DNA of 64,000 nucleotides from Rhizobium rosettiformans W3 (GTDB lineage: Bacteria > Pseudomonadota > Alphaproteobacteria > Rhizobiales > Rhizobiaceae). The notes under the pieces are model-generated. The model had not been told where the DNA came from. It searched no databases and saw only the letters and a list, made by a program, of their open reading frames with translations. Shown here piece by piece: positions 15,034 to 22,779 of the stretch (position 1 is its first letter; each line of letters starts with the position of its first letter). The DNA lies in NCBI RefSeq assembly GCF_004912135.1, contig NZ_STGU01000013.1:1-64000 (forward strand), read 5' to 3'. The translations under genes were made by a program, and so were the position numbers.

Positions 15034-15832
15034 GTCGCCTTGCCCTCCGCCTTACATGGATCGCCACGACCACGTAATCGATCAATGGTGCGAAAATGCT
15101 GCTCATCAGGATCGCGAAGATCGCGGCTCCAAAAGTCGATCCGGCCTGCGAGAACAGGCCGATGAGCACGCCGGTCAGAATGCCCTGTGCAAAACGACCT
15201 GGATTTGTCGTGCAGGAACATACAGGATCTGCCGCCAGAAAGAGGATCGCGCAGCCGATCGCACCCGAAAGCAGGTTGACCGACGGATCGCTTCCCTGCG
15301 CCCAAACCATGAGGGCCATCGTGCAGTAGGCCGCAAGCAGCAATCGCCATGACGCCTGGCCGCTGAGGAGCAGGAGAACCAAAGCCGGAAGCAATGCCGC
15401 CAGAGGAATGTTTGGCCCGGCTCGATAGTCGATTTCAGTGAAGGAGAACATCACGAAGGCAAGGGCGGCGACGGCAGGATGCACGAAATTGCGCCCGCGC
15501 CCACCGAACACCTGTTCGGCGATCACCACGCCGAAGCTGACGCCCAAAGCGAGCTGCCAGAGCGGCGCATCGGCCGGGACAAGAAGGGCGATCAGCGTGG
15601 CGGCGACAATACCGTCAAGTCCCGGCCTGAGACCCCGGACACGTGTGAAGACATGCTGCCACGCAAGGGTCAGGCTGACAGAGATCAGCAGCCGCGCTGC
15701 GAACTGTTCCGTATCTGCGACAAGCGCGGACACGACCGGGACGATCACGCCGAGCAGCGCGGGCGTGGCGCTGTCGGACAACAAGGTGCGGCCGACGCGG
15801 CCCGCCTGCAGGTCATGGAAGAAGGCGATCAT
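15026..15832 (-). CDS. nqrB: Short NqrB-like subunit lacking the covalent-FMN segment
   Basis: 268 aa, versus about 410 in canonical NqrB. The core is recognisable: LWQLALGVSFGVVIAEQVFGG, then GRNFVHPA (109-120), and a C-terminal half with FLAADPV and NPGRFAQGILTGVLIG. The N-terminal part is shorter by roughly a hundred residues. After FVMFSF (about 131) the protein jumps to a helix ending ASWR, omitting the segment that carries DGYSGAT, the ApbE target Thr, in Vibrio NqrB. RnfD proteins also normally carry SGAT, so this is not simply an RnfD. The frame is intact and overlaps both neighbours, so it is not a pseudogene by damage. Quinone-site glycines near FGG are retained. How electrons reach quinone without this FMN is unclear. 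Confidence 0.85.
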   Translation of the reverse strand: MIAFFHDLQAGRVGRTLLSDSATPALLGVIVPVVSALVADTEQFAARLLISVSLTLAWQHVFTRVRGLRPGLDGIVAATLIALLVPADAPLWQLALGVSFGVVIAEQVFGGRGRNFVHPAVAALAFVMFSFTEIDYRAGPNIPLAALLPALVLLLLSGQASWRLLLAAYCTMALMVWAQGSDPSVNLLSGAIGCAILFLAADPVCSCTTNPGRFAQGILTGVLIGLFSQAGSTFGAAIFAILMSSIFAPLIDYVVVAIHVRRRARRHG

Positions 15833-17133
15833 ATCGCTTCCTCCAACTCATCGAGCGTCGCACGCAACAGGGCGCCATAATCCGTGCCCGACCCGTCGAC
15901 ATGGCTCAGGAGCGCCAGATCCTCTTCCACAAGTTCCAGCGCACCAAGTTTCGCGGCGGTTTCCACATCGCCCGTGCTGATGGCGCGCAGGAACGGCGCG
16001 GGCAGGATCCCGCAAGGCGCGGCCCGTTCATGAACGGCATTGGGAATGAGCGGCGCCGGAAATTGCTCGTTGAATGAGGTCAGGTAGCGCATGAGAAAGG
16101 AGCGCCGGAGCGGATGCCTGTGTGGGATGGCGGTGGCCTGCACGTCATAACGCCGCAGGAAATGCTCGACCGTTCCGCCGAGCGGAGAGCCCGAAAGCAA
16201 CTGAACCGAGGGACCGGTGAGCGAGGCGCCGAAAAGATCTTTCAGATTCGCGCCTGCGGGAGCGACAACGAGGCGCGGACTGCACGTCCCCGGTCCGGTC
16301 AGCGCAACGACGCGCCGTGTCCATATCCGGCCCGTATCGAGCAGGCATCCCAGCGCGATTACGTCCTGATAGCCGATGTGCCAAACCATCCTGTTTACAC
16401 CGACAGGATTGAGATGATGGATATGGGTTCCAACCAGACCCGCCGGATGCCTGCCCGCGAAACAGACAGCCTTGACGGCTTCGGGAACGGCCGGGGAGGC
16501 ATCGGCCCCGTGACAGACGTAAACGGGACCGTCGGTCAGGTGACGCAGCGCCTCCGCGCCGAGACGAAACCATGATTCGAAGCGCCTTATGACGGGGGCC
16601 GGATCACCTGCGAGCGGCGCGGTATCGGTGGCTGTTACGAAAATCGCATCAGGAGCCTGCCGGGGATCGGCGAGCCGACCGAATGGCCGGGTGCGAAATG
16701 ACTGCCAGCAACCGCTTTGGAGCAGGAGCGACTGCATGGTCATGCGATCTGGCCGTGAGGGCCTGTCGAATTCGACGGCGGCTTCGTCCTCGACGTCGAT
16801 AATAATGGAATCGAGGCTTCTACGCGCGCCGCGCGAGATTGCGCGGATTGTTCCAGCAACAGGGGCTGTAAACGTCAGATGAGGGCGGTGACGATCCGTA
16901 AACAGCCGCTCGCCGGCTCGCACGGCTTGTCCGATCGCGACATCGATAACCGGGCGCAGGCGCGGGTAATCTTCTCCCATAAGCGCAACCGAGCGAGCCA
17001 CGACCGCATCTTCAATCGTGTCTATCGGCTTGCCTTCCCATCGAAGATCGATCCCGCCCCTGATATGTACCTGCAAAAAATACCCCTCCCACGTAAGCGA
17101 TGCTGGACGTTTCCCTTCCCGATCGGACATCAA
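15829..17133 (-). CDS. nqrA: Na+-translocating NADH:quinone reductase subunit A
   Basis: 434 aa, close to the usual 446. It shows the NqrA/RnfC-type N-terminal domain (IRGGIDLRWEGKP, then AGERLFTDR and TFTAPVAGTI, a biotinyl-lipoyl-like segment). The middle contains HIHHLNPVG and WHIGYQDV. It has no Fe-S cysteine clusters, as expected for NqrA and unlike RnfC. It is a cytoplasmic peripheral subunit near the quinone site. It overlaps nqrB by 4 nt. The DUF1269 gene stops 14 nt upstream, so transcription may begin further up, before the Usp gene. Confidence 0.92.
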   Translation of the reverse strand: MMSDREGKRPASLTWEGYFLQVHIRGGIDLRWEGKPIDTIEDAVVARSVALMGEDYPRLRPVIDVAIGQAVRAGERLFTDRHRPHLTFTAPVAGTIRAISRGARRSLDSIIIDVEDEAAVEFDRPSRPDRMTMQSLLLQSGCWQSFRTRPFGRLADPRQAPDAIFVTATDTAPLAGDPAPVIRRFESWFRLGAEALRHLTDGPVYVCHGADASPAVPEAVKAVCFAGRHPAGLVGTHIHHLNPVGVNRMVWHIGYQDVIALGCLLDTGRIWTRRVVALTGPGTCSPRLVVAPAGANLKDLFGASLTGPSVQLLSGSPLGGTVEHFLRRYDVQATAIPHRHPLRRSFLMRYLTSFNEQFPAPLIPNAVHERAAPCGILPAPFLRAISTGDVETAAKLGALELVEEDLALLSHVDGSGTDYGALLRATLDELEEAI

Positions 17134-17147
17134 CCGGGCGTGGCCAC

Positions 17148-17678
17148 CTAGGCGTTGCCTGACCCGGTTACATTTTCGGACAAGGCGATCCTCAGCTTCT
17201 CTTCCTGCTCTGGCGACAGGGACGTCTTGAGAACTCGACCACGCAGGCCTTCGAACTCCGCCAGCACCTTTTCCGGCTGGACCTTGCGGACAAGAACGAA
17301 CAGCGCAGACGAATTGCTTGGAATGGTCTCGCCCAGAGACTTGATGAACGTATCGTCGATGCCATAGTCGGCAAGGGAGCCGGACAAGGCGCCGACACCC
17401 GCTCCCGTCAGGCCGCCAATGGCGATGCCGGCAAGCGGATTGAGAAAGAGCAGGCCCACAAGGCCGCCCCAGATCGTTCCCGAGAGAAGGCCCGATGTGG
17501 CGCCGAGAGCCGCCAGGTTAAGGCTCTGCTTGAGATGGACCTTGCCTTCGCCGTCACGAACGACGACGACGGCATCTTCCAGATCGACCAGATATTCTTT
17601 TCTGAGAGCAGCGAGCTTGAGAAGCACCTTGTCGGCTTCATCAACCGTATCGAAACCGACGACGACCAGATCGGACAT
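17148..17678 (-). CDS. DUF1269 membrane-associated protein
   Basis: 176 aa from the ATG at 17678, preceded by AGGAGA. It begins MSDLVVVGFDTVDEAD and has a central Gly/Ala-rich hydrophobic region (about 65-110, GATSGLLSGTIWGG...GAGVGALSGSLADYG) followed by a charged C-terminal domain. This is the DUF1269 layout; the family's function is not established and it often accompanies stress genes. It lies 14 nt before nqrA and 76 nt after the Usp gene, so the three probably share a transcript. Confidence 0.85.
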   Translation of the reverse strand: MSDLVVVGFDTVDEADKVLLKLAALRKEYLVDLEDAVVVVRDGEGKVHLKQSLNLAALGATSGLLSGTIWGGLVGLLFLNPLAGIAIGGLTGAGVGALSGSLADYGIDDTFIKSLGETIPSNSSALFVLVRKVQPEKVLAEFEGLRGRVLKTSLSPEQEEKLRIALSENVTGSGNA

Positions 17679-17754
17679 GTTTTCTTCTCCTGTGTTGTAA
17701 TCTCTTTTTGCCGACGGCCTGCGGGGCCCACCCACCCTGTTGGACGATCACGTC

Positions 17755-18603
17755 TTATCGCGAAAGAAAGATCGGGATTTTCGGATTGGCCAGAATGGTG
17801 CGTGTTGCGCTGCCGAAAACGAACTCGGTGATCCGGGACTGCCCATAGGCGCCCATGACCACCAGGTCGGCGCCAACCTCTTCCGCGCGCGACAGGATCA
17901 GATCACCGGCATTGCTGCCTTCCAGGCGGTCAAGCGTCACCCTGATCCCATGGCGCGCGAGATGGAGAGAGATATCGCTTCCGGGGTCCTCCCCCAGAAG
18001 CCGCGCGACCTTGGGCTCGGGAACAACGACGACGTGGACGGCGCGAGCGGTGGCCAGGAACGCCATCGAATCGGCAATGGCGCGGGCCGCTTCCCGGCTG
18101 GCATTCCATCCAACCACGATCGTCTCGGGCACGGCGCCATCGCTTTGCCAGAATGTGGGCAAAAGGATCGAAGGGCGACCGGAGGCGAAGATGATATCCT
18201 CCGAGACGGTGAGAGCCGTCTCAGCGCGGTCCGGGTCACGCCCCGTTCCGACGATCGCCAAGGCTGCGTGGCGGGCGTGCAGCATCAGCGCCTCGCCCGT
18301 TTCACCGGAACATATGCGAAGCTCGCAATTCACGCCGGTAGCGGACGCTACATCCGAAAGGAGCCCCCGCAGCTGCTCTTCGGCGTCATGCCGGCGCCCT
18401 TCGAAGGAGGTTATCATGCTGTTGATCGCCTGCCCTCGGGCGAAGCCATGGGAGGGAGTGGCGATTAAATCTTCCGGCACGAAGGCCACAACGACATGCG
18501 CATCCCATGCGCTTGCGAGTGAGACAGCATAATCAATATAAACCCGACAAACAGAAACATCGGCTGTATCGATATAAACGACAATATCTTTTGGCGTCTT
18601 CAT
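17755..18603 (-). CDS. Tandem universal stress protein (two UspA domains)
   Basis: 282 aa from the ATG at 18603, which follows a GAGGGGGG ribosome site. Two UspA domains are present. The second carries VVMGAYGQSRITEFVFGSATR, close to the ATP-binding G-2X-G-9X-G(S/T) motif. The first has a more degenerate AIVGTGRD. Usp proteins are cytosolic nucleotide-binding stress proteins, often induced by low oxygen. It appears to be the first gene of the minus-strand NQR group. A TTGACT hexamer lies about 60 nt upstream on the minus strand, but no convincing -10 box or FNR site pairs with it. Confidence 0.88.
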   Translation of the reverse strand: MKTPKDIVVYIDTADVSVCRVYIDYAVSLASAWDAHVVVAFVPEDLIATPSHGFARGQAINSMITSFEGRRHDAEEQLRGLLSDVASATGVNCELRICSGETGEALMLHARHAALAIVGTGRDPDRAETALTVSEDIIFASGRPSILLPTFWQSDGAVPETIVVGWNASREAARAIADSMAFLATARAVHVVVVPEPKVARLLGEDPGSDISLHLARHGIRVTLDRLEGSNAGDLILSRAEEVGADLVVMGAYGQSRITEFVFGSATRTILANPKIPIFLSR

Positions 18604-18742
18604 TCCCCCCCTCGTCACCAAACATCAGCTTTACCCTAATGAACATACTCCGTGAGTCAACAGCTGATGATTGAGAGGGCGAAAATCCTTTTTCTTGTGC
18701 CTCACGATTGTGTCAGGGAGTCCGGCGGGCCAGCGTTCAGCC

Positions 18743-18931
18743 TTACCGTGTGCGGGGACGGTGGGCCGCAGGGTCGTTCTGAGGCGTGATTTCATTCGGG
18801 GCTGTGTTTTCCCCTTCCGGCGCGGATCTGGTCTCGTCTGTCTTTTTCAGGGCGCGGCTTGGAGAGAGTTCGTGCTGTTGCATCCGGCGTTTCTTTCGGA
18901 CCTCCACGGTGAACGGTGTTGTTTGCTTCAT
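18743..18931 (-). CDS. Small hypothetical protein downstream of hdeD
   Basis: 62 aa from the ATG at 18931, with GGAGG 12 nt upstream; a TTG four codons earlier is an alternative. It is charged and Pro/Gln/Arg-rich, with TPFTVEVRKKRRMQQHE near the N-terminus and a disordered-looking tail. No family is recognised. It lies 22 nt after the hdeD stop in the same direction, so it may be co-transcribed. It is supported only by its ribosome site and context. Confidence 0.4.
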   Translation of the reverse strand: MKQTTPFTVEVRKKRRMQQHELSPSRALKKTDETRSAPEGENTAPNEITPQNDPAAHRPRTR

Positions 18932-18953
18932 TGTCGTTTCCAACCTCCGGTTC

Positions 18954-19541
18954 TTATTCGTGATTGCGGTCGATCCTGAGGGACCGTCGCAGCGCGAGCG
19001 CCAATGCGCTCAGGGCACAGCCGGTCACCATGACGTCGATCGCCAGCAGTGCGCCGATGATCCACAAACTGTTGACCGGCCAGCCCGCAAGGATGACAAG
19101 TGCAACAAGCACCGTCGCGGCGCCGGCCGCCGCGAGCCATAGCCAACCGGAAGCCGGGCGGATCGCCAGACCGGCGGCAGTCCTGACAATGCCTGCGACG
19201 AGCATGCTGAGAGCCATCAGTAGTGTCAGGAAAGTGGATGCCAGGACCGGGTTCCAGAATGTCATCACACCGGCCGCGACATAAAGCACACCGACAACGA
19301 GCAAACCGACAGTTTGGCCCCATCGCTTCATCTGAAATGCGAAGACGATATGCGCCGCACCCGCCAGTAGCATCGTGACACCGACAAAGAGGACGGAAAC
19401 GACCGTGGCCAGCAACAGGTTGGAGAGGGCGACAAGAGCTATCAACACGAGCACGATGCCGGCGACCAGCAGCCATCGCCATCGCGATCGCAACAGTTGC
19501 AGGTCGGCGGCGTCGAGGCTTGCGGTGTAATTGAATATCAT
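18954..19541 (-). CDS. hdeD: HdeD-family acid-resistance membrane protein
   Basis: 195 aa, six predicted transmembrane helices in three pairs, matching the HdeD/DUF308 family. It begins with a soluble LQLLRSRWRW segment, then helices such as LVAGIVLVLIALVALSNLLL and a conserved AGWPVNSLWIIGALLAID near the C-terminus. In Escherichia coli HdeD supports acid resistance at high cell density; the mechanism is not known. This copy is intact, unlike the frameshifted paralogue near 31.6 kb. Confidence 0.87.
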   Translation of the reverse strand: MIFNYTASLDAADLQLLRSRWRWLLVAGIVLVLIALVALSNLLLATVVSVLFVGVTMLLAGAAHIVFAFQMKRWGQTVGLLVVGVLYVAAGVMTFWNPVLASTFLTLLMALSMLVAGIVRTAAGLAIRPASGWLWLAAAGAATVLVALVILAGWPVNSLWIIGALLAIDVMVTGCALSALALALRRSLRIDRNHE

Positions 19542-19589
19542 AAGTATTCTCCTGCGATAGTTGCGTGAAGAAAGCTGCTTCGCGTCGTG

Positions 19590-20708
19590 TCAGTTTCCGC
19601 CGACGATCTTGCCGGCAAGGACAAACGGGCTGGAAAGGACCGCGCCAGCCGAATTGAATACAAACGCTCCGGCTTGCCTGAGATTTCGGGGGTCGCTCGT
19701 TCCATCCCGGCCCGAAAGCTTCGGATAGTAGGCAGCGAGACCGACGAAACGATTGTGGCGGAAGCTGTCTGAGGCCTCGATATCCGATATATCGATCACC
19801 TGCACATTCGCCCTGCGCGCCGCCTCCTCGATTTTCGGATCCGTCACGTCAATCCTGCCCAGGCGCTGACGTTCTGTGGATAGAAATTCCGAGACCTTCA
19901 GCGCCCTGTCATCCTTGGAAACAAGGATTGTCATCGGCGGGTTCAGTGTCCCGATCGTCGCAAGCTGTGCCTGGAACACGTCGACATCGATATCGGGCGC
20001 CGCAAGCACGACCTGCAGTCGACGGATCGCCGCGTCCTTGCCGGTAAGCCGCAGTTGGCGCACGGCTTCCGTCGTCAGCCATCCCCCCATGCTGTGGCCG
20101 ACGAGCGTGATGGGACCCTGGGTCTGTTTGCGCGCCAGGGTGCTGAGCAGATCCGCCAACTGGTCCCGCGAGAACGTCACCGCGTCCTTGTCGGCGACGT
20201 AGCCGCTCAAAGCGCCTTCGGACGGCCAGGCAAACAGGATCGGGGCGGCATCGACGCCGGCGTCAGCTGTCATCTGGGCTATGCGATACACGGCCTCGGT
20301 GAAATTGGTGTTGTAGCCATGCACGAACACGCCGACACTCGGCGGTTTGCCGTTGTGTTTACGCGTGACTTCCGCCTCGAATGTCGCCGCGTCGAGAATG
20401 TGCTGGTCGACGGTGACAAAATCCGTCTTCGGGTTCGGCTTCGATTTCGGCCATTCGACATTGCCCGTCTTGTGACCTGGCGGGATGGAGACCCTGTAGC
20501 GGATATAGCTAACCTCGCGGCTACGACCCGACGTGTAGATACCGTTCTCATCACGCTTGCGCGTGGTCGCCACATAAACCGTCGTGAGCTTGGCCCCCGG
20601 AACGGCTTCGGCCCTCTGGGCGAGCAGTTCCGGGCCGGGGCGGCCGGCACAGGCTGCAAGCAGGCTTGTGAGAAGAAGTAGCGTAAGGCGTAGACTGAAT
20701 TCACGCAT
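19590..20708 (-). CDS. Alpha/beta-hydrolase lipoprotein (DUF900 type)
   Basis: 372 aa from the ATG at 20708, giving a lipoprotein signal peptide with the lipobox LAAC (Cys20). The mature protein begins with a YVATTRKRDENG segment, then VGVFVHGYNTNF, the nucleophile elbow GHSMGGW, APDIDVDVF and a C-terminal LSTERQRLGRIDVTD region. These match DUF900 alpha/beta hydrolases, often anchored in the envelope of alphaproteobacteria. It is probably an esterase or lipase of unknown substrate. It is preceded by a 118-nt gap after fabI. Confidence 0.85.
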   Translation of the reverse strand: MREFSLRLTLLLLTSLLAACAGRPGPELLAQRAEAVPGAKLTTVYVATTRKRDENGIYTSGRSREVSYIRYRVSIPPGHKTGNVEWPKSKPNPKTDFVTVDQHILDAATFEAEVTRKHNGKPPSVGVFVHGYNTNFTEAVYRIAQMTADAGVDAAPILFAWPSEGALSGYVADKDAVTFSRDQLADLLSTLARKQTQGPITLVGHSMGGWLTTEAVRQLRLTGKDAAIRRLQVVLAAPDIDVDVFQAQLATIGTLNPPMTILVSKDDRALKVSEFLSTERQRLGRIDVTDPKIEEAARRANVQVIDISDIEASDSFRHNRFVGLAAYYPKLSGRDGTSDPRNLRQAGAFVFNSAGAVLSSPFVLAGKIVGGN

Positions 20709-20774
20709 TGACTGAACCGATTTCTTACTTATGCATTCGAAGCATCGCGCTCTCGATATGACAGAGTTCACCCT

Positions 20775-20794
20775 GTCGCCGCGCGAGCGGCGAC
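20775..20794 (-). terminator. Hairpin after fabI
   Basis: GTCGCCGC (20775-20782) pairs perfectly with GCGGCGAC (20787-20794) around a 4-nt loop. It lies about 32 nt beyond the fabI stop on the minus strand. No U-tract follows, so termination strength is uncertain. Confidence 0.45.
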
Positions 20795-20826
20795 CCCGAC
20801 TTAGTTTGCATCAGCCCGCCTTCTGG

Positions 20827-21600
20827 CTAGGCCGTGATGTGGAAACCGTTGTCGGCGTATACCACCGACCCCGACAGAGGCGTTGCCGCCTCGCTTGCCA
20901 GGAATGCGGCGATACGCCCAACCTCAGCGATGCTCACGAGGCGTCGCGATGGTGTTCTCTCACGCACCGTGTCGATGAGCTCATCGAAACGCTCGATTCC
21001 GGAAGCTGCCCTGGTGGCGATCGGCCCGGTGGACAGGCAATGGGCGCGGATGTCCTGCGCTGCGAGATCCGCGGCCAGGTAGCGTACGCTTGCTTCCAGC
21101 GCGGCCTTCACCGGTCCCATCAGATTGTAGTTGTCGACGACGCGCTCAGCTCCGAAAAAGCTGACGGTTATCAGCGACCCGCCTTCCTTCATCAGCGGGA
21201 CGGCGAGGCGAGCCATCCGGATGAAGGAATGGCACGATATATCCATGGCCTGGGCAAAGCCTTCGGCCGAGCAGTTGACGATGCTCGTCCGCAAGTCCTC
21301 TCGCGGCGCGAAAGCGATCGAGTGAAGCAGAAAATCGAGACCGCCCCATTCAACTCCTATCGTGTCGAACACCGCCTCGAGCTGCCCCTCAATGCGAACG
21401 TCGCAGGGCATGAACAGCGACGCGCCCAGGGCATCGGCGACCGGGCGCACGAACGGAACCGCCTTGTCGTTGAGATAGGTGACCGCCAGATCCGCGCCGG
21501 CGGCCTTGAACGCGGCTGCACAGCCAGCTGCGATAGAGGAATCGTTGGCGATGCCAACCACGAGGCCACGGTTTCCGAACAGATCGACGATTGCCGCCAT
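20827..21600 (-). CDS. fabI: Enoyl-ACP reductase FabI-like
   Basis: 257 aa short-chain dehydrogenase fold. The N-terminal NAD site has the FabI-type VVGIANDSSIAAG in place of the classical TGxxxGxG. The catalytic Tyr-X6-Lys is present as YNLMGPVK after SFFGAERVV, and IKTLAA-type segments are replaced by ASVRYLAADLA. FabI reduces trans-2-enoyl-ACP in fatty acid synthesis. Rhizobial genomes often have a second fabI linked to pta-ackA, and this copy fits that pattern. It lies 3 nt after ackA and probably ends the tetR-phaC-pta-ackA-fabI transcript, just before the hairpin at 20775. A role in PHA-linked or anaerobic lipid metabolism is inferred. Confidence 0.9.
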   Translation of the reverse strand: MAAIVDLFGNRGLVVGIANDSSIAAGCAAAFKAAGADLAVTYLNDKAVPFVRPVADALGASLFMPCDVRIEGQLEAVFDTIGVEWGGLDFLLHSIAFAPREDLRTSIVNCSAEGFAQAMDISCHSFIRMARLAVPLMKEGGSLITVSFFGAERVVDNYNLMGPVKAALEASVRYLAADLAAQDIRAHCLSTGPIATRAASGIERFDELIDTVRERTPSRRLVSIAEVGRIAAFLASEAATPLSGSVVYADNGFHITA

Positions 21601-21603
21601 CGC

Positions 21604-22779
21604 TCAGCCTCCCGCGATTCTTAGGGCTTCGGTGGCGATCACCTGCTCCTCATCGGTCGGAATCACGAGGACGGTCAGACGGCTGGCAGGACTGCTGATG
21701 ACCGTCCGGTTGTCGGCGTTTGCTTCAGGGTCAAGGTCGATGCCCAGCCACATCAGCCGCGTGCAGATATCGGCCCTGATTGCCGGCTGGTGCTCGCCGA
21801 TGCCGGCCGTGAACACCAGCGTGTCGAGACCGCCGAGCGTCGTGCCAAGCCGGGCGATCTCGCCGGCGATCCTGAAGGTGAACAGCTCGATTGCTTCCTT
21901 CGCCTGGCCCTCATCGCTTTCCAGGAGCACGCGGCTGTCGGCGCTGATGCCGGACACGCCCAAGAGACCGGAGCGGTGATAAAGGAGATCCTCGATTTCG
22001 TCGGGATCGCGACCGGCCTTTAAAAGGTGTATGACCACGCCGGCATCGAGCGCCCCGCAGCGCGTCGCCATCGGCACGCCGTCCAGCGTCGAAAAACCCA
22101 TACTGGTGTCACGGCTGACGCAGTTGTCCATCGCGCAAAGGCTGGCGCCGGAGCCGAGATGGGCGACGACGACCTTGCCCGAAGCCTGCTCTGGCCAGTT
22201 CTTGAGAAGCTGGTCGGCAATCGATCGATAGGAAAGGCCGTGGAAGCCGTAGCGTTTGATGCCCTTTTTGTAGAGCTGCCGCGGCAGGGCGAAGCGGCGT
22301 ACGGTCTCGTCTTGCGTGCGATGGAATGCCGTGTCGAAGGAGGCGGTCTGTCTGATTTCCGGACGAAGGCGCGTGATCGCCCGGACAAGGCGCAGCGCCT
22401 GGGGTTGATGGAGCGGCGCAAGCGTTATCAGCGCTTCCATCTGCGACATCGCCTGATCGTTGATGAGCACCGGTCCGTCAAACAAGTCACCGCCGTGCAC
22501 AACGCGGTGGCCGATAGCGGCGATGCCGGACAAATCATAGTGCCAGGACAGCCGGTCGAAAGCTTCGCGCAAAACCTCGTCCAGCTCTTCTTCTGCTTCG
22601 GCTTCCAGTTCGACATCGAAGCGGTCCGGGCCTTCGGAAAGCTCGAAGCGCAATGGCGCCTTGCGGAAATCGATCATTCCCTTGCCGATGCGTGTGAGCC
22701 CCCCGTCTTCAACGGCGAACAGACCTATCTTGACCGTGGACGAGCCGGCATTGAAGGTGACAAGCAATTGCTGGCTCAT
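21604..22779 (-). CDS. ackA: Acetate/propionate kinase
   Basis: 391 aa, normal length. Family motifs are clear: LVTFNAGSSTVKIGLF at the N-terminus, IGHRVVHGG, the ASFDTAFHRT segment with the catalytic His, HLGSGASLCAM, DTSMGFSTLDGVPMATR and FTAGIGEHQPAIR. It converts acetyl phosphate and ADP to acetate and ATP. It overlaps the pta-like gene by 4 nt (ATGA), giving the classical Pta-AckA pair for ATP by substrate-level phosphorylation. Confidence 0.95.
   Translation of the reverse strand: MSQQLLVTFNAGSSTVKIGLFAVEDGGLTRIGKGMIDFRKAPLRFELSEGPDRFDVELEAEAEEELDEVLREAFDRLSWHYDLSGIAAIGHRVVHGGDLFDGPVLINDQAMSQMEALITLAPLHQPQALRLVRAITRLRPEIRQTASFDTAFHRTQDETVRRFALPRQLYKKGIKRYGFHGLSYRSIADQLLKNWPEQASGKVVVAHLGSGASLCAMDNCVSRDTSMGFSTLDGVPMATRCGALDAGVVIHLLKAGRDPDEIEDLLYHRSGLLGVSGISADSRVLLESDEGQAKEAIELFTFRIAGEIARLGTTLGGLDTLVFTAGIGEHQPAIRADICTRLMWLGIDLDPEANADNRTVISSPASRLTVLVIPTDEEQVIATEALRIAGG

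Noticed and set aside
17679..17754. Possible FixK box TTGGACGATCAC before DUF1269
   Set aside because: It departs from consensus in both half-sites.
18640..18680. FNR-like site upstream of the Usp/NQR group (TCAA...TTGA)
   Set aside because: The half-sites are in the wrong orientation and 10 bp apart, so this does not fit TTGAT-N4-ATCAA.
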